Shown here: piece after piece, positions 21,018 to 31,655 of the stretch | Layout: the number at the start of each line of letters is the position of its first letter | How positions within the stretch are numbered: the first letter of the stretch is position 1 | Assembly: GCA_015501605.1 (NCBI GenBank) | Contig: JADNRZ010000019.1 | Span: forward strand, 310,001-374,000 | Direction: 5' to 3' | From: Panaeolus papilionaceus | Lineage: Eukaryota; Basidiomycota; Agaricomycetes; Agaricales | DNA length: 64,000 nt | Made by a program: the position numbers and the translations under genes | Notes under the pieces: model-generated | The model's input: only the letters and a program-made list of their open reading frames with translations | Database searches by the model: none | Told to the model about the DNA's origin: nothing

Positions 21018-23230
21018 TGTGACAATAACAAATGTTGAACCAGATGATTTGTGATATCTATATGACAGTGCTGTAGATGACGCACTGCTGGATGGTCAGG
21101 AAAGGAAAATTTTCAACGGAGAGAAAGCGTACGTTATCTATGAAGCGACTTTATAAGCGACTGGGGAATCTAGCTGGTGATGATGAGGATGTCGGCTAAA
21201 ATGACGAACGGAACAAGACGTACAATGACAGCGAGAGCAGAATAATAGAATGAGAGTGATACGATAACAAAAAGCGGTTGAAAAGCAGGTGCGAGGGTTT
21301 TATGAAGCCGACAGGCTCCCTGAAATGAGGTTTCTGCGTTATCTAAGTTTAGCTTCCGAAGCCGCAGAACCCTTAAAAAATACGCACCGTATCTCCACAG
21401 AACTCCACAATGGATGATGTCGAATAGAATCACCCAGAACCCGGCCTTATCTTCAAATTAAAACTTTCCTGCGATGTGTCAATGAAAACGTGTTCAAGGG
21501 ATGGTGGATAAAGAGTGAGAGATGGGTGTTTCTTGTGTTCTTGTTCTTGCTCTTGTTCGTGTCCTTTTCCGTGTATCTTGTCAGAACTCTGCGAAATCTA
21601 TGTCATGAGATAACGATAAAACAAAACAAATGAGGAAACGAGGGATGAATCCCTGTTGTTCGTGGTTGCCTTGAGGCAACAAAGGGATGGAGACGAAACA
21701 GGGTACGTGGGCGGACGGAGTAAAGAAAGGAAAGGAGATACGCACTGGCCACAACTCGGCCTTCGGCTGTCACAATCCGGACACGTAACGGGCCCTGCAC
21801 ACGTGATTGACGCGTCGCGTCGCGTGCAATCTGTGGCTGGCTGCCAATGGAAAAGAAGACTCCGGAGTTTGAATTGGCTGAGCATTGCCTGATCCCATGA
21901 AGAGAAGATATGAGACATAATGAGCGCAGAAATAGAACAGCAGAAATAATAACTTGTCGACAAGAAATCAGTAGTCTAGCGATGTTTGCAGAGCGATGGA
22001 CGCAATCTAACAGCCTAGAGAGGTGCAAGTGTACAGCCAAAGCAGCACAAGCCAGCATAAAACAAAAAAATCCAGCAAAAATGCGCATATATGCGGTTAA
22101 AACGGGTCTAGGCAAAGGCAAGTGATCGTTGGTGGCAGATGAGTGTATATCTGAAAGCCATGCAGTAGCTAGAGCGAAGGTAACTTGAAAGTGACAGGTT
22201 GACGAGCTTTCCGCCAAACCAGCGTTATCAGTATGGGGGTACTCCCAGAAGATGCTTGAGCTCGTCCAGCAGGTATACCAGGAGACTTATTTGGCCAGAT
22301 AACAGTACGCGCCACTCCCGAGCCACCAGACGACGCACAGAGAACCCACTGGCAATTGTCCAGTCAACAGCGAGCACAACGAGGAGAGGAAACGCGACCA
22401 TTGGCGATGAACTCAACGAGTAGAGTTTAGCGAACATCATACACGCAGGTTAGTAACTAGGAAGTTAGAGGGAAGAAATAAAGGGGAGAAGAAGAGGTGA
22501 TGCGGCCCCTTAGGAAGTAGGAACAACTCCCACGGTCGGCCTTTGATCTCGCCGAAACTCACTTGATTCAACTAAACTCATAACAAGTTGAGGCCCTATT
22601 AGTGTATTATCATGTGCTCGACCCTGCTAATGCTGCTGAACACCCTTCACCACGCGGTCATCGATCATCGCCAATTCCAATAATATGCTGATGGTTTCCC
22701 ATCTCCTTCGTCCGTCTGACCTCGCATCGAGATTACAGTATCTTGGTTATCATCTCTTTACCTCAGGGTTGGCGCACATATGTATCTTGGCCTTGACGAA
22801 TGCTAAGTACCGAAACGGTGAATCCTAGTAGCAAATAAACGCCAGTTACCTTTTGGGAGTTCATATGGCAGATCGTCAGGAAATTAGCACCACCAGAGAT
22901 TGAAGTGGAATAATTTTAGTCTATCATATTACGTTGCCCTTCAAAACTGTTGCTCATCTGACCACCCTTCCTCCCCATGATGACAGATTTACCCGCAGCG
23001 CCCATTGTCACTGCGTCCACATATGCGTGATTTTCGGACAAACCACAAGAATTATGCCACAATCTAATTCCTATCATCCATTTGTCTGAACCTAATGTAT
23101 TTTGAGTGTAATCAGTATCGCTATTTTTATTAATCATGCGGTCCCAGTGAATGCACCGGGTTATAAAACGACAACGAACTTGCTTCCTAGTTCCTTCTCT
23201 CAACACCACAGATCTTCGAAACCAGAAGGT
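21018..23230. other. Divergent promoter region between the 981-residue gene and HsbA copy 1
   Basis: The open frames at 21598-22217 (minus) and elsewhere are short and without family resemblance. The last 700 bases resemble the upstream region of HsbA copy 2 in places, for example near CGCCAGTTA. Confidence 0.45.
23162..23168 (+). promoter_or_regulatory. TATA box of HsbA copy 1
   Basis: TATAAAA 69 bases upstream of the ATG. HsbA copy 2 has the same motif at 25041, also 69 bases upstream of its ATG. Confidence 0.6.
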
Positions 23231-23957
23231 ATGAAGCTTACGTTCTCTGCTCTATTAGTCATCTTCTCCTGCGCTCTTTCCATTTTAGCGACCACCCCTG
23301 GGCAGGTCATTACCGACATTGGCCAAATCATCACCCTAATCGAGGAACTCGACACCGCTATCAAGGGTCTCTCCTCTACCAATATCAGCGGTGTCCTCGT
23401 GAGTTCTCCAAACAAACATATACCACAATCTCTTGCTGAGCATGGGCTTTATTGAACCCAGACCGTTCACACCGACGCTGTCAGTCTCGCAACAACCATC
23501 AGCACTGCAACCAGTGACACAAGTGTACGTTTCATCTCCTCTCCACCTCGCGTTTCATGGCAGCTCTCAAGCACGAACACAGACAGTGACTCCTAATCCA
23601 GTCTCAGAGACCGACGGCTCCTCCATCCTAAACGCCTTTCAGAGGCTCGAAAGTGCCCTCATCACTTGCTTAAACGACATCATCTCCAAAAAGGGCACTG
23701 TCTCAGCCATGCCCATCACTGGTCTTGTCGCCCTCATTCTCCAAGACTTGAAGAACCTACAAGCCGCGACGATAGCATTTGAGAATGCTTTGCTTGCAGT
23801 CGCTCCGGTATGTTTTGCATGACGAGCATACCACTGGGTCATTCCAAACTCAATTCTTTTTTTTTTTCTCCAGTCTGATGTCAGGTCCGAACTTGCCTTT
23901 ACTATATTCCCCGCCATCAATGCCGCCTTGGCCAACGCCATTTCTACCTACTCTTAA
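23231..23957 (+). CDS. HsbA-type secreted hydrophobic-surface-binding protein, copy 1
   Basis: Model: exons 23231-23398, 23462-23524, 23583-23807 and 23874-23957, 179 residues. It starts with a signal peptide (MKLTFSALLVIFSCALSILA), then a helical HsbA domain: QVITDIGQIITLIEELDTAI, the STN.SG segment, a central ITCLNDIISKKGTV and the amphipathic MPITGLVALILQDLKNLQAA helix, ending in an Ala-rich helix. The second copy at 25.1 kb has the same exon lengths for exons 1 and 4 and similar ones for 2 and 3, which supports the splice model. HsbA of Aspergillus oryzae adsorbs to hydrophobic surfaces and recruits cutinase-like enzymes; a role at cell-surface or substrate interfaces is inferred for this protein. 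Confidence 0.85.
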
Positions 23958-25109
23958 GCAATGTGCTCAAGCTTGTCACTTACTATTTTTGTCGGATCAA
24001 TAGACGTGTACTTTTGATATGTGTTTTGAAAGTACATATACATATACTAAAACTAAGAGGATGCTGTTTGATAAGATATCGAATAACCCTATCTGTCCCG
24101 CTGGACATGAGATGATTCAGCCTCGCCTCTGCCACGCACTCAACTGTCAACCGCACTTGCACTCCAACGCTCATCCTCAGGCAGTGCTGTCTTCGATCTT
24201 CATTCTGCTCGATCGCTCTGAATCTCGGCATGGAGATTCCGGAGTTCAAAAATCTCGGTATCACCGGTGACATTTCTGTCGAATGTGTGACCAAACCCTC
24301 ACCTAAGAAAGGGGACCCATGGCTCTATCTGTACGTGCACTCCGTACGAATGACCGTGATCAAGAAGTCTGAACAGTTGAGGGCGCGATATCTAAGTTTC
24401 ATCTGAGCCCTGAACAAAAAAAACTCCTGCTGTTGATTAAATTATCAGTGGGATATAGATCTGAGAATCGTCCGACGACCCCTATTAATTAGCGTCTTAC
24501 CATATGCTCAACTCACTTCGCCGAACGCCTGTTTCCGTTACCTTCCCACGCAGTCATGACCAATTCTAAGAATACGATGACGCACCTGTCAGGGATTGTA
24601 TATTGATGTGACTGCCATCAACTGTCATTTTTTGTTAGGGTTGGGGTACATCCAGTACCAATTTCTCTGCTGGAGAAAGGATACGAACGCAGGGGTAAGA
24701 GGAAACCCATGGAAAACAAGCGCCAGTTAGCTTCGCATGATCTCCATAGATCATCATCCATGCCCAAAAACCAGAACCTGGAACAGAGGGATTTTATGTT
24801 AGAACATCACTAGAACCTCACCTTAACCCTGAGAGCTTCGCTCATCTGACCATCTCCCTTCCACATGGTAGGCCAATTCGGGCTGCGACATTCAAATTTG
24901 CGCGACTTGCGGACAATGTCATCGAAAAAGATGCCTCTCACTGTGATTTCTATCATGACCCTAATGCATTCGAGTAAAATTAGTATCGCTATGTTTATTA
25001 ATCATGCGATTCCAGAGGTTACAAGGGGTTGTGCCCTGGCTATAAAACAGTAACGAACTGGCTTCCTTGTTTCCGCTGATAACATCACGATCCTTCGAAA
25101 CCATCCAGG
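23958..25109. other. Intergenic region between HsbA copies
   Basis: No gene is seen. The second half resembles the upstream region of copy 1 at low identity, consistent with duplication of gene plus promoter. Confidence 0.5.
25041..25047 (+). promoter_or_regulatory. TATA box of HsbA copy 2
   Basis: TATAAAA, placed as in copy 1. Confidence 0.55.
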
Positions 25110-26913
25110 ATGAAGTTTACATTCCCCGCTCTATTAGTAATCTTCTCTTGCGTTCTCGCCATCTTAGCCACCACCCCCGCACAGGTCATTGCTGACATTG
25201 ACCAAATCATCAGTCTATTCGAGAAGTTTGACGCGGACATCAAGGGCACCTCCTCCACCAATATCGTTGGTGCCCTCGTAAGTTTTTGAAGTACAGATAG
25301 ATATATGACGATCCCTTGGTGACTATGGTCTTCATGAAACACAGACTGTCCACACAGACGCTGGCAATCTCATAACAGCTATCGACAACACAATCACCGA
25401 CGTACATGTGTGCTTCGTTCCCTATTCATCTCACATCATATTACAGCTCAACGTTCAACCCCAAACACAGGCTTTAACCCCCAATCCAATCTCAGAGGCC
25501 GACGCAGAAGCCATTATAGCAGAGTTCGAGAAACTTGAAGCCATCATACCCCCCTGCTTGAATGGGCATAGGTAAAACGCCGTGCAAAGCCGGGATCTGC
25601 CGTGCGCGACCGTGCAAAGCCGTGCGGAACCGTGAGCGAGCCGTGCATAATCGTACATGTACCGTGCATGTGTACCGTGCATATACCGTGCGTGTGCCGT
25701 GCGTGTGCCGTGCGTGTGCCGTGCAGCGTACCGTGAGTGTGCCGTGCAACGCCCCACACATGGCTGTTGATGTGGTCGTGGGGTTATCTGACTGAAAAGG
25801 TGAGCAGTGGTGAAGGTGTGACTGAGGGATAAGCTGGTGCAATGGAAAGGCAAGGGAGTGACAAGCAGTACGAGATAGTGGGGTCGATATGTGTGAGAGA
25901 GATGAGGAGATGAAAAGGGCATACCAGGGTAATGTGAGCTGGGGGCAAATACAACAGTGAATATGATGAAAATGACAACTATATGCGCCGACGAAGGTGC
26001 ATACGGGCACCGGGCGACGACGAAGATGAAATACGAAGAGGAAACACGAAATATGGGGTGGAAAGAGGCATTTATTCTTTGTAAAATAGGTACATAATAT
26101 ATGTAAAACTATGTAAAATCATGGAAATAGAAACAATGCGTGAACGAAGCACTGTGGCGATTGTATGATTGATGAAAGATAATTGTGATACAGTGCTACT
26201 GAGGATTCAGACACTCTTCGAAGGAACAAACAGATGGAACTATCTTACCTTTCTAAGTGTATCAATCAACCGTGTCGTACCATGCAGCTTAACGTGAGAG
26301 ACGTGTCACTGCCGTGGTGAAAACACCTAAAACCGTGCAGAGACGTGAAGAGCCATGCAAGGACGTGCAAAGCCGTGCAAAGCCGTGTCCCTGCCGTGCA
26401 AAGCCGTGATGAGCCGTGTCCCTACCGTGTCGAAGACATACAGAGACGTGGAAAGCTCTAAAAAATGGTCGCTCTAATTGTATGCTACCTATTAATTCAC
26501 TACCGTGCTACTGTGTGCTCAACTGAAGAGCTGTTCGAAGCTGTGCAAAGCCATGAAATTCGCTGTGGGACACAGTAGTGAGTTCACGGCAGCGCACGGC
26601 TTTGCACGGCGTTTTCTAGTTGCCCTGCTTGAATGACATCATTGCCAAGAAGAGTACTCTCGCCGCCATTCCTATCACTGGCCTTATCGCCCTCATTCTC
26701 CAGGACTTGAAGAACCTACAAACTGCCATCATAGCACTTGAGAACGCCTTACTCGGAGCTGTTCCGGTACGTTTCATCTGATGAGATACGGGAGTGGGAT
26801 ATCTAATCTCAGCATGATCTCTATTTATTCAGGTGGAGGTACAGAGCCAAGCTGCCGCAACCGTCGCCGCTATCAACAACGCATTTGCCAATGCCATTGC
26901 CGCCTATTCCTAA
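25110..26913 (+). pseudogene. HsbA-type gene, copy 2, split by a transposon-like insertion
   Basis: Exons 25110-25277, 25345-25401, 25471-25564 (continued at 26636-26766) and 26833-26913. The frame is open on both sides of the insertion: IIPPCLN ends at the left edge, and DIIAKKSTLAAIPITGLIAL continues at the right edge once the inserted 1,058 bases and one copy of the 13-base duplication are ignored. The signal peptide (MKFTFPALLVIFSCVLAILA) and splice sites are preserved and no other lesion is visible, so the insertion is probably recent. The insertion carries stops in the HsbA frame, so the mRNA should be truncated unless the element is spliced out, for which I see no signals at its edges. 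Confidence 0.85.
25565..26622. mobile_element. Non-autonomous element with CCGTGC subterminal arrays, inserted in HsbA copy 2
   Basis: 1,058 bases flanked by direct copies of CCCTGCTTGAATG (25552-25564 and 26623-26635). Near both ends lies an exact 19-base inverted repeat, AAAACGCCGTGCAAAGCCG, at 25574-25592 and complementary at 26597-26615. Inside each end are many irregular copies of CCGTGC or GCCGTG (at least ten within 25578-25755, more at 26280-26430). The core (about 25800-26180) has no credible ORF. Long subterminal arrays recall hAT, KDZ/Zisupton and Mutator-like elements; the 13-base duplication is longer than their usual 8-9, so the class is uncertain and part of the duplication may be chance microhomology. 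Confidence 0.8.
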
Positions 26914-27577
26914 AAGATTCTTTCAACAGCGTTCCTCTATCATTAGAGTGCGACATGCGGCAATTTTATAATCAACTTATACGTTATTGTATAACATTGG
27001 ACTTGAGATCTTGAGATACTAAACCTATCCTGAAGGCAATAGCTTTTTGAATTTGTACATCCGAATGAAGCGAAAGCTGGACCGATCAGATTCGTTCTAT
27101 GAAGAAACAGTGCATTTTCGACGCCTCACTCGGGGGCTTAATCGCATATACAGAAACACCCATCTGAGGTCTTACGACGGCTCGGGGGTAGGTTATCGTC
27201 ATACTTGCTTGCTCAGATCATTGAAACAACCACCTTCATACAATTCGCCAACGCTCCATTCTCCGTTACTCGCCACAGACCACATTCTAACATGCGGCGT
27301 TCATTCGAACTGTATCTCTCTCTCACCACCACTATCACTGTACCGAACTACACAGTGGACACTTTTACCTAAACGCTAAGCAACCTCATTATATCCCGCC
27401 ACCGCTCAAAGCTGAGATCCGAATGGACATTTCATTTCTGGTTATCGGGGAAATTGCATACCGAATCACCTTCATACCGCCTGCCAATCGCACCTATATA
27501 TTCAGCTCGTAGCTTAATGCTCTGCGCTACAGCACCCACCACTGAAACATCCTTCATCCGGATTCTTATTGATTTCA
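26914..27577. other. Intergenic region upstream of the O-methyltransferase
   Basis: No gene is recognised. The last 150 bases are probably the promoter and leader. Confidence 0.45.
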
Positions 27578-29527
27578 ATGCCACCTCCAAACATTATCTC
27601 AGCTCTAGTCGACCTCATCACACAATCCAGCAAGATAGTTGAAGCAGCATACCAGACATCTGATCGGCCCTTTGTTCCTTCTCTCGATGACACCGAACCT
27701 CATCCCCTCGACGACAAGATATGGGACAAGGACGTCAAGAAAGCGATCCAGACCATCGAAGGCGCTTGCGCTCAGCTATGCGCCACACTTGCCAAACCCG
27801 ATCACACTTTAATGAATGTGAGCCTCAGAAATTATCATCTGCGGAGTACTAGCACTAACGCCAATACTCCTCCTTCAGAAAAGCTTGGGCGTGAGTTAGA
27901 TCTCTTTAAATGTCAAACCATAACTAAATCTGATTATTTTGATAGTATGTGGAGCCAACGTGCATCAACATCATTCTAACGCACAAAATACCCGACGTGT
28001 TGCTCCAAAAACCAGCAGGAATGCACATCTCCGAGATTGAGGAAAAGACGGGTCTCGAAGCGACCAAGATCGGGCGAATCCTCCGGGTCTTGGCAACAAA
28101 GTACATATTCCGAGAAGGTACTTTCAAACATACCCCTAAGTTCCGTTGTTCCATTCCCGGCGCTGAATTACCGTACAGTATCCGAGAACGTCTTTGCCAA
28201 CAACCGTCTCAGCATCCCCTTCCTATCCACTAACCCACTCTACAACTCCACCCTGAACTTGTGAATACACCGTTCTTCGAAGTCACCATAAAACCTGACA
28301 TATTGCCCTAGTACATATGAATCAACAAAATCAGGGTCGTTCCTATGCGAAGTTCTAGGAGATAAGAAATGGGGCCACTCTTTCTCTCCTCGCGAAACTG
28401 CATTCAACAAATGGAGCGGATATGACGGTACTCTGTTTGAGTTCTACGAAGGAGTAAGAACGCCCCATTTTTCAGCACACGTGAGCCAGCTAAGCACATT
28501 GAACCACAGGCAACACCCCACGCCGCAGAACTAGGAGACAGTTTCGGAATAGCCATGATTGCAATTGGGAGGTGTACGGAGGCTGAAGCCGTATTCGATC
28601 GTAAGTAGATGAACACGCTCAACACTGTCATCTTATACCCTCTCTTAACCCCTCATTGCAGAATACCCCTGGAATCAACTCGGTCACGGCGCATCCGTAT
28701 GCGACATCGGCGCAGGCGTAGGTAATATCCTCCTCCATCTCGCTAGACGCCATCCAACCCTCCAACTGGTGCTTCAAGACCTCCCTGAGCGCATCAATCA
28801 AGCCAAAAATGAGATATGGCCAGAGAGGTGTCCCGAGGCGATCGCAGAAAATCGTATCCGGTTTGAGCCATTGGACTTTTTGACTCAGTCGCCAGTTCCG
28901 GGATGTCATGTTTACTATGTAGGTCTTTCGGATTCGCTACAACGAGTCTACGGACTGTGACTAAATTTTCGCTATAGCTTAAGAATATCATGTGCGTATA
29001 GACGACTTGGACATCACCATATTTCTTGTCTTACTGTATCATCTTCACAACCACCCAGTCACGATTGGCCCGACCTCGAGTCTGTCACAATCCTAACAGG
29101 TATCCGCAAAGTAATGGCTCCTCACAGCCGCGTGCTGGTCCGTAAGTATTCCCTATCTCCATCCTCATGCTACCATTCACATCCATGTTCATATCAACTG
29201 AACTCAACAGACGAATTCATCCTTCACCCCGTAAACCGGGTCCCAGAGTCCGAAGCATCATACGATCAAGCCCCCGAGCCCCTCCTCCCCAACTACGGCG
29301 TCGGCACTGTCAAACAGTACTACCTCGATATCGACATGATGGTCGCGTTCAACAGTCAGGAACGCCAGTTATCCCAGTTCATCAAACTAGGCGATGCTGC
29401 TGGGTTGAAGTTTCAACGCGTGTGGGATTTGGGTGAGACAGGGTTGGTTGAGTATCGTCTTCCACAGCCTGGAGACGGGGTTGCGATCACTTCCTCACAA
29501 CCTGCTCCCCCTTTGATCGTCAATTGA
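27578..29527 (+). CDS. SAM-dependent O-methyltransferase (COMT-like)
   Basis: Model of ten exons: 27578-27817, 27879-27890, 27946-28117, 28179-28260, 28312-28453, 28510-28600, 28662-28918, 28978-28991, 29059-29141 and 29211-29527, 469 residues. All junctions are in phase. The N-terminal half is a helical dimerisation and winged-helix region (MHISEIEEKTGLEATKIGRI). The Rossmann part carries SAM motif I VCDIGAGVGN (about 259-268), then LVLQDLPERI, and VYYLKNIIHDWPD with the presumed catalytic His at about 338. The C-terminus GLKFQRVWDLGETGLVEYRL is typical. Family members methylate phenolic or polyketide hydroxyls in the cytosol. Exons 2 (12 bases, KSLG) and 8 (14 bases, LKNI) are micro-exons. 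The gene is followed tail-to-tail by an FAD oxidase; a joint pathway is possible but unproven. Confidence 0.88.
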
Positions 29528-29681
29528 GCAGTAGATTATAATAGGGCTTAGATCCGCCATCATAGTACAACCAGCAATAGCTCCGTAACCTTCGCTTTCT
29601 TGTATGCATATGCCATTTCAATTTTGTACAAGTAATGTTCCATTGCATTACGGGAAAGACTCAAATGATACCAATTACATG

Positions 29682-31655
29682 CTAATTTGGCAACTCGATA
29701 GATAGTGGGAACTTGAACAAGTCCTTCGGGTCGTAAAACGCCTTGAGATTCTGGAGACGTGGATAATGAGATCCGTAGTATCTTCGCTGCCCTGATTAAA
29801 GAAGTACGGGGATCAGACCATGAAGCTCGTAAAATCCAGGCATCAACGATGACTCACAATCTTTCAGCCTATCATCAGGGTAATTCATATAAGCGCCGTA
29901 GTCCCAGTCTTTTGGCATGTTGTCTAGGATGGCGTTCGTCATACCTACAATACCATGCGTTAACATTCAAATGTCATGCTGACTTGGGTATAGCGCAAAC
30001 GAGAACTTGCCATCAAGGAAAGTAAATCCTTCTGGAGGGAAAGGTGGAACATTCGCCGACGGAGCAGTAAGAAATTGGAGGGTGAAAAGTGCGTTCCTCC
30101 TGCCAAATGCGGTCGCGTCGAGTGGAACCTTGTTGATCTGACTCGTCACACCCCCATATTGCTCTATCTCAATTGCCCATATCTAGACAAGAAATATTAG
30201 AACACTCCCACTCAAAATCATGCGCAATACTCACGAAATCAGCAGTAAAACCCACATCACCCAAATACTCGATCAAACTACCCACAGCCTCTCTCGTCAT
30301 CGGAGTTTCCTGAGGCGTCATTAAGCTCTTCGCATAAAGTGTATTGCTCGCCTCGGGGATAACCGTCGTATTCAACGTGCCCATCTGCCCAAACAAAAAA
30401 GCAGCATCGACATATGACATCGCTGTCGCATTCCTGAGCCCTCCACTCGGATAGTTCTTGAACAGAGGTTGCACAATCTTGTCGAAGTTTCGGTTGGGTC
30501 CGAAGTAGCCTCCCATGAAGCTCAGAGCAACTCTGCCCTTGGCGCTGCCTCTCATCAGGACGAGATACGCGCCTATGTTAGCTGGGGTTGTGGATGCGAG
30601 GGAGAAGGCCTGCCAATCGAGGACAGCTGAGGTTGCTTCGTCCGTGCTCATATCCCACGCGTATTGCATGTTGGTCACTGTGGGTGGCACGGGAAAGGTT
30701 TTAACTTTCATTGAAGTAACGATACCGAAAGAGCTCGACGCTCCACGTAAAGCCTGTGCAAGGGATAAACGACAGTACGTCAGTATTGATCACGAGACAA
30801 GTCACCTGAAGGTATACGTACCCAGAAGAGGTCAGGGTGGCTCGACTTGGAAGCAGTGACAATCTTCCCATCAGCAAGAACAACCTCAAGAGACTCAATC
30901 ACATCCAAAGTGAGACCCCATTGCCTCGAGGTATGACCATATCCACCATGGCCTGTAGAGCGACGTCGGAAATTGAGGCAAATCATGGTGGTTAGTCAGG
31001 ACTCGTCGAATTTAACAACCGCCCATACCCGCGTGGCCACCCAATGCAACATACGGACACAATCCGTGAGGCATCGCACGCCCCACAGCGTTTAACTGCA
31101 GTATCAAATCCCCAAGTCGAATTCCAGGCCCAAGAGTTGCGATCTTAGTTCTTGGGTCCACTGAGAACTTTTTGAATGACGCCAAGTCGACGACTACTTT
31201 ACCATCCAACCCATTGGCAATGTAACTATGCTGTAGAAGGGGGAAATAGTCAGTAAAATGAGAAGCAAAAGATACATAATGCGGAACCCCACACGAGAGT
31301 AAGACTCACCCCTCCACTTCGTGCGGTCACAGTAACATTATAGCGACCACTAATTTTGACGATGGTTGAGACGTCCTGCGTGTTACGCGGAAAAGTGACA
31401 GCAGCGGGCTTGAACATAAACCTTTCATTATCTATGATGAAGTTACCCAGTGTCAATTACTTGTGTCGCACCACGATGACAATAAGCACACAACGAACAT
31501 GGAATTATAGCGCTAGCATATCCCAAATCTGCAGGCGCCAAGACCTGGAATCCATGACTCTTCAAATCAGATATCAGGTCTGCTCTCGTCAAGCACACAA
31601 ACAGTGTGAGAAGGGGTAGGAACGTCGCTTGGGTTCTAGTCAGAATAAACAACAT
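29682..31655 (-). CDS. FAD-linked oxidase, BBE/GOOX-like, bicovalent type
   Basis: Model of eight exons (sense order): 31655-31499, 31431-31310, 31230-31029, 30952-30822, 30753-30235, 30182-30011, 29944-29858 and 29791-29682, 499 residues. A signal peptide (MLFILTRTQATFLPLLTLFV) starts the protein. The PP-loop FAD domain contains TARSGGHSY with His at about 94, and GLCPYVALGGHAGHGGYG with Cys at about 151. These are the two residues that bind FAD covalently in berberine-bridge-enzyme and gluco-oligosaccharide-oxidase relatives. The BBE C-terminal domain ends WDYGAYMNYPDDRLKDW and YYGSHYPRLQNLKAFYDP. The role is likely extracellular oxidation of a sugar or phenolic with H2O2 release; the substrate is unknown. 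The intron at 29945-30010 appears to be GC-AG. An upstream ATG at 31694 is possible but would bury the signal peptide. Confidence 0.88.

Noticed and set aside
21598..22217. Overlapping minus-strand frames of 121 and 204 residues upstream of the 981-residue gene
   Set aside because: No family match, no start context and overlapping frames of equal quality; probably leader or promoter DNA.
25492..26010. Thr/His/Ala-rich minus-strand frames of 155-172 residues
   Set aside because: They read through the CCGTGC array of the inserted element; the THGTRTAHAR-like repeats are the translation of a DNA repeat, not a protein.
25571..26440. CRISPR-like appearance of repeated CCGTGC units
   Set aside because: Units are 5-8 bases with irregular spacing and both orientations, typical of transposon subterminal repeats; the genome is eukaryotic.
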